A stretch of DNA of 10,262 nt from DASVEG01 sp036380695 (lineage in GTDB: Bacteria; Actinomycetota; Acidimicrobiia; Acidimicrobiales; CADCTF01), in the NCBI GenBank assembly GCA_036380695.1, contig DASVEG010000091.1, forward strand, positions 1 to 10,262, in the 5' to 3' direction. Under the pieces are notes generated by a model. The model was not told the DNA's origin, ran no database searches, and worked only from the letters and a program-made list of their open reading frames with translations. Below, piece by piece: positions 5,959 to 10,262 of the stretch. Positions within the stretch are counted from its first letter, which is position 1, and each line of letters opens with the position of its first letter. Position numbers and translations under genes: made by a program.

Positions 5959-6704
5959 CGACCGCGCCTACGCACGACGAGCGGTCGCTCGAGGAGGAAC
6001 GCGAGTTCCTGCTCCGGTCGATCGCCGACCTCGACGCCGAACACGCCGCGGGCGACCTCGACGACGCCGACTACCGCGCCCTCCGCGACGGCTACACCGC
6101 CCGCGCCGCCGAGGTCATCCGGCTTTTGGGCGCGGAAAAGCCGGTATTTCGGCCTGAACGCGCCCAAAAACGGGAGGCGGGGTCGCCGTCGGGGAGACGG
6201 TTCGTCGCCATCGCGGTCGGCGTCGGGGTCATCGCCGTCGCGTTGGCCGCGGGGTGGCTGGTGGCGCAAGCGTCCGGTGAGCGGGTCAGCGGCTCGGCCG
6301 CCACCGGCTCGGTCCCCGAATCGAGCACCGACCGCATCGCGCGGGCCCAGCAGCTCGTCGCCGAGGGGAAGGCCCTCGAGGCGATCAAGACGTACGACGC
6401 GCTGCTCGACGACGACCCGGAGAACCCGATCGCGCTGGCCGAGCGCGGGTGGTTGCTCAGCCGGGTCGACCCGTCCCTCGCCGAGCAGGGTCTGAAGAGC
6501 ATCGACAAGGCGATAGCGGTCGACCCCGGGTACCCCGAGGCGCACTTCTTCCGCGGGATGATCCTCCTGCAGGCGCGCGACGATCCGGTCGGCGCCGTGG
6601 CGTCGTTCGAAGCCGCCATCGCTGCGGGCCCGCCACCGGACCTCGTCGAGCTGTTCGAGCAGGCGCGGGACCGCGCCCGCGAAGCCGCGAACGCCCGCGC
6701 GTAG
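5955..6704 (+). CDS. ccmI: CcmI-like TPR protein, apocytochrome chaperone of the heme lyase
   Basis: This 249-residue protein closes the operon. Residues 8-58 form a charged helical segment (LEEEREFLLRSIADLDAEHA, then GDLDDADYRALRDGYTARAA) typical of the CcmI cytoplasmic loop. A transmembrane helix follows at about 80-98, then a polar linker, then TPR-like repeats (IARAQQLVAEGKALEAIKTY, then LKSIDKAIAVDPGYPEAHFF, then AVASFEAAIAA). In the family the TPR domain binds the C-terminal helix of apocytochrome c. The usual first transmembrane helix, before the charged segment, is absent: the protein starts hydrophilic at ATG 5955, and the frame upstream is not hydrophobic. Residues 57-72 (LLGAEKPVFRPERAQK) are encoded by a palindrome. 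The protein name is secure by position and layout, less so by sequence. Confidence 0.82.
   Translation: MTTAPTHDERSLEEEREFLLRSIADLDAEHAAGDLDDADYRALRDGYTARAAEVIRLLGAEKPVFRPERAQKREAGSPSGRRFVAIAVGVGVIAVALAAGWLVAQASGERVSGSAATGSVPESSTDRIARAQQLVAEGKALEAIKTYDALLDDDPENPIALAERGWLLSRVDPSLAEQGLKSIDKAIAVDPGYPEAHFFRGMILLQARDDPVGAVASFEAAIAAGPPPDLVELFEQARDRAREAANARA
6124..6169. repeat. Palindromic element (11-bp perfect outer stem) inside ccmI
   Basis: The outer arms TTTTGGGCGCG (6124-6134) and CGCGCCCAAAA (6159-6169) are perfectly complementary. Inside, GCCG (6140-6143) pairs with CGGC (6150-6153) around a 6-nt loop, with an asymmetric-looking internal loop between the two stems. The element is read in frame as LLGAEKPVFRPERAQK. 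By my count 8 of 16 codons end in A or T (for example CTT, GTA, TTT, CAA, AAA), unlike the rest of the gene. It is similar in size and setting to the palindrome in ccmG, but the sequences are not alike. Confidence 0.8.
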
Positions 6705-6713
6705 GCGCCGGCC

Positions 6714-7001
6714 TCAGAGGGCGCGCAGCCCCGCGGCGACCACCGCGCCCGCGACGACGCACACGCCGAACGGCGCCCTCCGCCACGCGAGGACGACGGC
6801 GACGGCGACGCCTGCCGCCTTCTCGTCGAGCACGGGCGCGCCGCCGTCGTCCACGAGCTCGACGTATGCAAGCGACGCCAGCAGCGCGGGCGCGACGCCG
6901 CCGAGCCGGCGCGCCAGCGCGTCCGGCACCTCGGGCAACAGCGAACCCGCGCCCTTGATGAGGATCGTGAGGACGGCGAGCGCGACCGCGGCGGCGATCA
7001 T
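6714..7001 (-). CDS. azlD: AzlD-type small subunit of a branched-chain amino acid exporter
   Basis: This 95-residue, very hydrophobic protein starts at ATG 7001-6999 and overlaps the azlC stop by 4 nt (ATGA). It has about four short transmembrane segments (IAAAVALAVLTILIKGAG, VAPALLASLAYVELV, AAGVAVAVVLAWRR, CVVAGAVVAAGLRAL). The family-typical pattern is 'L.K.....LP...P..L.R.L..V.PA.L..L'. Length and the azlC-azlD order are as in AzlCD/YgaZH systems, which export branched-chain amino acids and analogues. Its 3' end converges on ccmI with a gap of only nine bases and no recognisable terminator. Confidence 0.85.
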   Translation of the reverse strand: MIAAAVALAVLTILIKGAGSLLPEVPDALARRLGGVAPALLASLAYVELVDDGGAPVLDEKAAGVAVAVVLAWRRAPFGVCVVAGAVVAAGLRAL

Positions 7002-7648
7002 CCGCGGTGCGCGACCAGGCCTGCCGCCGCGGCGGCCGCGAGCGCGATGCCCTCGCCTGCGAGCGGCGTGAGCACGACCGCGGTCGCCAGCCCCGCCAGC
7101 GCGCTGCGTACCGCGGGCCGGTCGGTGAGCACCGGGAACAGCAAGGCGACGAACAGGGCCGGCAACGCGGCGTCGAGCCCTACCGTCTCCGGGTCGCCCA
7201 ACACCTGGCCGAACAGCGCGCCGACGAGCGACCCGGCCGTCCACCCCGCATAGAGGAGCGCGCCGGACACGATCGTCGTGTCGGCGTCGGGCTCGTGGGC
7301 GGTGCCTTCGGCGGCGCCGAGCACGTAGCTCTCGTCGACGACGAGCTGCGCGAGCGCGAAGCGCCGCAGGCGCCCGCCGGGGAGCACCCGCGCTGCAGCC
7401 GTCCCCGTGGCGAGGTACCGGGTGTTGAGCAGCGCGGCCGATGCGACCGCGGCCGCGGGCGACCCACCCGCGCCGAGCACCGACACCAGGGCGAACTGCG
7501 ACGACCCGGCGAAGACCGTCATCGACAGGAGCACGGTGAGCCACGCGGGGAAGCCGGAGGCCTCGGCGAGCACGCCATAGGGGACGCCGATCGCGCCGAC
7601 GGCGGCCACAATGGGCGCAGCCGCGGACAGCGCTCGCCGGGAGGGCAC
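6998..7648 (-). CDS. azlC: AzlC-type large subunit of a branched-chain amino acid exporter
   Basis: This 216-residue polytopic membrane protein carries the family signature FAGSSQFALVSVLGAGG followed by AAALLNTRY (seen as SAALLNTRYLATGTA). Other family stretches are AQLVVDESYVLG and an open C-terminal half with GLDAALPALFVALLFPVL. It is expected to form the AzlCD exporter with the small protein that follows. The start was set to GTG 7648-7646 because a good GGAGG (plus-strand 7656-7660) lies seven bases upstream. A TTG two codons earlier (7654) would sit only one base from that GGAGG. No regulator gene is adjacent. Only 29 bases separate this start from the divergent oxidoreductase, so the azlC promoter must lie partly inside that gene. 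Confidence 0.9.
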   Translation of the reverse strand: MPSRRALSAAAPIVAAVGAIGVPYGVLAEASGFPAWLTVLLSMTVFAGSSQFALVSVLGAGGSPAAAVASAALLNTRYLATGTAAARVLPGGRLRRFALAQLVVDESYVLGAAEGTAHEPDADTTIVSGALLYAGWTAGSLVGALFGQVLGDPETVGLDAALPALFVALLFPVLTDRPAVRSALAGLATAVVLTPLAGEGIALAAAAAAGLVAHRG

Positions 7649-7655
7649 GCCCAAT

Positions 7656-7660
7656 CCTCC
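7656..7660 (-). promoter_or_regulatory. Shine-Dalgarno of azlC (decides the start)
   Basis: GGAGG on the minus strand ends seven bases before GTG 7648, ideal spacing. The alternative TTG at 7654 is only one base away, which makes it unlikely as the start. Confidence 0.7.
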
Positions 7661-7664
7661 CGCG

Positions 7665-7670
7665 TAGGCT
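7665..7670 (+). promoter_or_regulatory. -10 box for leaderless expression of the sulfite-oxidase-like gene
   Basis: TAGGCT fits the actinobacterial TANNNT -10 consensus and ends seven bases before GTG 7678, so a transcript would begin at or next to the start codon. No plus-strand Shine-Dalgarno is present. The call is inferred from motif and spacing. Confidence 0.45.
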
Positions 7671-7677
7671 CGGGCTA

Positions 7678-8310
7678 GTGGGCTTCTTCGATCGCAACCG
7701 CAAGGAGCTGGAAACGCGCGGTGTCGACCCGGCGCGGCTGCCTCCAGGCCAGTACTTCACCGACCGCTTCCCGGTGCTCCACGCGGGCAGCGTCCCCCAC
7801 TACGACGACCTCGACGCGTGGGACTTCCGCGTGTCGGGAGCGGTCGACCGGCCGCTCGTGCTGTCGTGGCGGGAGCTGCTCGACCTGCCGTCGGTGGAGC
7901 TGACCACCGACATCCACTGCGTCACCAAGTGGTCGAAGTTCGACACGGTGTGGAAGGGCGTGCCGTTCGAGGAGGTGGCGGCGCCGGCCGGCGTGCGCAG
8001 CGACGCGACGCATGTGATGTGGCACAGCGAGCACGGCTTCACGGCGAACGTGCCGCTCGCCGACGTCACCGGCCTCGACGACGCGGGGCGCCCGAAGGCG
8101 ATCCTCGCGTACGCATTTGGTGGCGAGCCGCTCGAGCCCGACCACGGCTACCCGCTTCGGTCGCTCGTGCCGCACCTCTACTTCTGGAAGTCCGCGAAGT
8201 GGTTGAGAGGCGTCGAGCTCATGGTCGGAGACCGCCCGGGCTTCTGGGAGCAGAACGGCTACCACATGTACGGCGACCCCTTCCTCGAACAACGCTTCTG
8301 GGGCGACTGA
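7678..8310 (+). CDS. Sulfite-oxidase-like molybdopterin-dependent oxidoreductase, cytoplasmic type
   Basis: This 210-residue protein matches the oxidoreductase molybdopterin-binding domain of the sulfite oxidase family. It opens GFFDRNRKELETRGVDPARL with PPGQY just after, a start common in actinobacterial homologues. The molybdenum-ligating cysteine is C81 in TTDIHCVTKWSKFDTVW. Further conserved stretches are VMWHSEHGFTANVPLADV, AYAFGGEPLEPDHGYPLR and VPHLYFWKSAKWLRGVEL. There is no Sec or Tat signal, no heme domain and no dimerisation domain, so a single cytoplasmic domain is expected. The substrate cannot be told from sequence: sulfite, methionine sulfoxide or another oxygen-transfer substrate are all possible. 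GTG 7678 is chosen because it starts the conserved N-terminus and lies right after a -10 box. Confidence 0.88.
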   Translation: MGFFDRNRKELETRGVDPARLPPGQYFTDRFPVLHAGSVPHYDDLDAWDFRVSGAVDRPLVLSWRELLDLPSVELTTDIHCVTKWSKFDTVWKGVPFEEVAAPAGVRSDATHVMWHSEHGFTANVPLADVTGLDDAGRPKAILAYAFGGEPLEPDHGYPLRSLVPHLYFWKSAKWLRGVELMVGDRPGFWEQNGYHMYGDPFLEQRFWGD

Positions 8311-8377
8311 GGGCAAGGCCGCGCCGAACAATCCGCTCGCCCCGACGGGCGGGTAGGGGCACGATGGCCGACCGCCC

Positions 8378-10177
8378 ATGAGTGACCCCTCGCGGCGCCC
8401 CGCCGCCTTCCGCCTCGCGATCCGCTCGTACGCCGCGCAGATGCGGCGGGACGCGCGCGTGTCGATCCCTGGCCTGCTGTTCCCGGGCCTCGGGTCGATC
8501 TTCACGTGGTACCTACCGCCGCTCGTCGTGGCGCGCATGCTGTCGAGGTTCGTCGACGGGGGCCAGCTCGAGCTCGGCGACATGACGCCGTACCTCGTCA
8601 CGTTCGTCGCGGTGTGGCTGACAGGCGAGGCGATCTGGCGCGTCGGGATCCACTTCATCAACCGCACCTGCGTCCGCGGCGCGACGGAGCTCTACGAGAG
8701 CGGCATGGACGCGTTGTTCGAGAAGGACGTCTCGTTCTTCCACGACAACTTCGCGGGGTCGCTCACGAAGAAGGTCATCGCCTACTCGCAGAGCTACATG
8801 AACCTCCTCGACACGTTGTGCTTCTGGGTTGCGCCGAGCCTCGTGCCGCTGGCGTTCGTGAGCGTCGTGTTGTGGCGGTACTCGCCGTGGCTGTGCCTGA
8901 CGCTCGTCGTCATGGTCGGCCTCACCGGCCTCGCGGTCGCGCCGTTGATACGCAGGCGCAAGGCGATGGTCGACGCGCGTGAGGCGGCGAGCAACGAGGT
9001 CGCGGGTCACGTCGCCGACGTCATCTCCAACATGGAGGCCGTCCGGCTGTTCGCGCGCGAGCGCGAGGAGGCCGCAGCGCACTCCCGCAACGTCGCGATC
9101 TGGAGCGGCCTCGCCTTGCGCTCGTGGGACTACCAGAACCGGCGGATCGACGTCACCACGTCGCCCATGTACGTGCTCACCAACCTGCTCGGGCTCGTGC
9201 TCGCTGTCGCCCTCAGCGACGGCCGCAACGCGGCGACGTTCGAAGCGGTCTTCGTGGCGTTCGCGTACTACAGCCGCTTCACGCAGATCGTGTGGGACTT
9301 CAACCACATCTACCGGAGTGTCGAGACCGAGCTGTCGGCCGCCGCCCAGTTCACCGAGCTGTTGCTCGACGAGCCGATCGTGAACGATCCGGAGGAGCCC
9401 GAGACGCCTGCGTTCCGCGACGGGAGCATCGCGTTCGACGGCGTCAACTTCGCCTACCCGAAGCGTCGCGACGAACCGCTGTTCCGCAGCCTCGACCTGT
9501 TCATCCCGAGCGGCCAACGCGTCGGCCTCGTCGGCAGGTCGGGCGGCGGCAAGTCGACGCTCACCAAGCTCCTCCTCCGGATGATGGACGTCGACGGCGG
9601 AGCGATCCGCGTCGGCGGCCAGGACATCGCGCGTGTCCGCCAAGCCGACATCCGCGGGCAGATCGCGTACGTCCCGCAGGACCCGGTGATGTTCCACCGG
9701 TCGCTGCGCGCCAACATCGCCTTCGGCCGCCTCGACGCGTCCGACGAGGAGATCCATGCCGCCGCGGTCGCCGCCCATGCGGCCGAGTTCATCGACGGGT
9801 TGCCCGAGGGCTACGACACGTTGGTGGGCGAGCGCGGCATCAAGTTGTCCGGCGGCCAGCGCCAGAGGCTGGCGATCGCTCGGGCGTTGTTGCGGCACGC
9901 GCCGATCCTCGTGCTCGACGAGGCGACGAGCTCGCTCGACTCCGAGAGCGAGGCGCTCATCCAGCAGGCCCTTCTCACGCTGATGCGAGGAAGGACCACG
10001 CTGGTGATCGCCCACCGTCTCAGCACGATCCGGATGATGGATCGCCTCATCGTGCTGGAGCACGGTGAGGTGGTCGAGGACGGCAGCCACGACGAGCTGC
10101 TCGCGGCCGACGGCTTCTACGCGTCGCTCTGGGCGAGGCAGTCGGGGGCGTTCCTGCCGGACGCGATGCTGACCTAG
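8378..10177 (+). CDS. ABC exporter half-transporter (fused membrane and ATPase domains)
   Basis: This 599-residue protein has a type IV (ABCB/MsbA-like) exporter layout: about six transmembrane helices in residues 30-320, then a nucleotide-binding domain from about 340 to 590. The ATPase motifs are complete: Walker A GRSGGGKST (386-394, K392), Q-loop in YVPQDPVMF, signature LSGGQ (490-494), Walker B ILVLDEATSSLD with D514 and E515, and H-loop H546 in IAHRL. It should work as a homodimer, or with a partner encoded elsewhere; no second half-transporter is adjacent. The substrate is not predictable; lipids, peptides or drugs are typical for the family. ATG 8378 follows a 67-nt gap with no Shine-Dalgarno; TAGGGG (8354-8359) may be a degenerate -10. 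The gap also holds a 5-bp inverted repeat (CGCCC/GGGCG, 8338-8351). Confidence 0.92.
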   Translation: MSDPSRRPAAFRLAIRSYAAQMRRDARVSIPGLLFPGLGSIFTWYLPPLVVARMLSRFVDGGQLELGDMTPYLVTFVAVWLTGEAIWRVGIHFINRTCVRGATELYESGMDALFEKDVSFFHDNFAGSLTKKVIAYSQSYMNLLDTLCFWVAPSLVPLAFVSVVLWRYSPWLCLTLVVMVGLTGLAVAPLIRRRKAMVDAREAASNEVAGHVADVISNMEAVRLFAREREEAAAHSRNVAIWSGLALRSWDYQNRRIDVTTSPMYVLTNLLGLVLAVALSDGRNAATFEAVFVAFAYYSRFTQIVWDFNHIYRSVETELSAAAQFTELLLDEPIVNDPEEPETPAFRDGSIAFDGVNFAYPKRRDEPLFRSLDLFIPSGQRVGLVGRSGGGKSTLTKLLLRMMDVDGGAIRVGGQDIARVRQADIRGQIAYVPQDPVMFHRSLRANIAFGRLDASDEEIHAAAVAAHAAEFIDGLPEGYDTLVGERGIKLSGGQRQRLAIARALLRHAPILVLDEATSSLDSESEALIQQALLTLMRGRTTLVIAHRLSTIRMMDRLIVLEHGEVVEDGSHDELLAADGFYASLWARQSGAFLPDAMLT

Positions 10178-10262
10178 TAGGGATCGGCGAAACAGGGCTC
10201 GCTCTGCGAAACGTGCGCGTCTGAGCCGCGGTACTCGCCGCTCCTGTCGCGTGGAATAGACC
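10174..10262 (-). CDS. Possible C-terminal tail of a convergent gene (very tentative)
   Basis: On the minus strand one frame stays open from the window edge to a TAG at 10176-10174. It reads SIPRDRSGEYRGSDAHVSQS and then EPCFADPY, and most of its codons end in G or C, more than in the other two leftward frames. If real, it is the last 28 codons of a gene overlapping the ABC transporter end by 4 nt. A rightward frame over the same bases is also open, so this is only a possibility. No function can be suggested. Confidence 0.2.
   Translation of the reverse strand, partial: SIPRDRSGEYRGSDAHVSQSEPCFADPY

Noticed and set aside
6705..6713. Terminator in the ccmI/azlD convergent gap
   Set aside because: Only nine bases separate the stops; GC-rich dyads are present nearby but no T-run or clear stem-loop.
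8513..10090. Leftward 525-codon open frame opposite the ABC transporter
   Set aside because: The charged low-complexity translation without motifs is a shadow of the transporter gene.
10187..10212. Direct repeat GCGAAAC twice near the right end, 19 nt apart
   Set aside because: Seven bases repeated twice is too little to call a repeat or operator.

Overview
The window looks like chromosomal DNA from a very GC-rich bacterium, most likely an actinobacterium. The clues are strongly G/C-ending codons, frequent GTG starts, the start of an apparent class E sortase at the left edge, TANNNT-type -10 boxes almost touching start codons, and a short MGFFDRN-type sulfite-oxidase-like protein of a kind common in Actinobacteria. 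An acidimicrobial-type lineage is a guess. No rRNA, tRNA, CRISPR array, insertion sequence or phage gene was seen.

Left edge (1-233): the first about 57 codons of a leftward class E sortase-like gene, then a short divergent promoter region with a perfect 12-bp palindrome containing TATACA on both strands.

Main block (234-6704): a complete cytochrome c maturation (System I) operon, ccmA-B-C-D-E-F-G-H-I, nine rightward genes. Every gene overlaps the next: 8 nt at A/B, then seven 4-nt ATGA or GTGA overlaps. CcmAB (ABC module) with CcmC and CcmD load heme onto CcmE and release it. CcmE carries heme on a conserved His. CcmF is the heme-ligating core of the synthetase. CcmG and CcmH are the thiol-redox proteins that keep the apocytochrome CXXCH motif reduced. 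CcmI is a TPR protein expected to present the apocytochrome. The catalytic and heme-ligand residues that were checked are present. Two strong imperfect palindromes of 46-47 nt lie in frame inside ccmG and ccmI. Each encodes a soluble stretch just before a membrane helix, and each is locally poor in GC3.

Right part: azlD and azlC (6714-7648, leftward, 4-nt overlap) encode a branched-chain amino acid exporter and converge on ccmI with a 9-nt gap. Diverging from azlC after 29 nt is a probably leaderless gene for a cytoplasmic sulfite-oxidase-like molybdopterin enzyme (7678-8310). After a 67-nt gap comes a 599-residue ABC half-transporter (8378-10177). The last 85 nt hold no assignable gene; one leftward frame could be the tail of a convergent gene.

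No clearly new multi-gene system was found. The observations most worth following are the two in-frame palindromic elements, the complete System I cluster in an actinobacterial-looking background, and the unbroken chain of overlapping stop and start codons.
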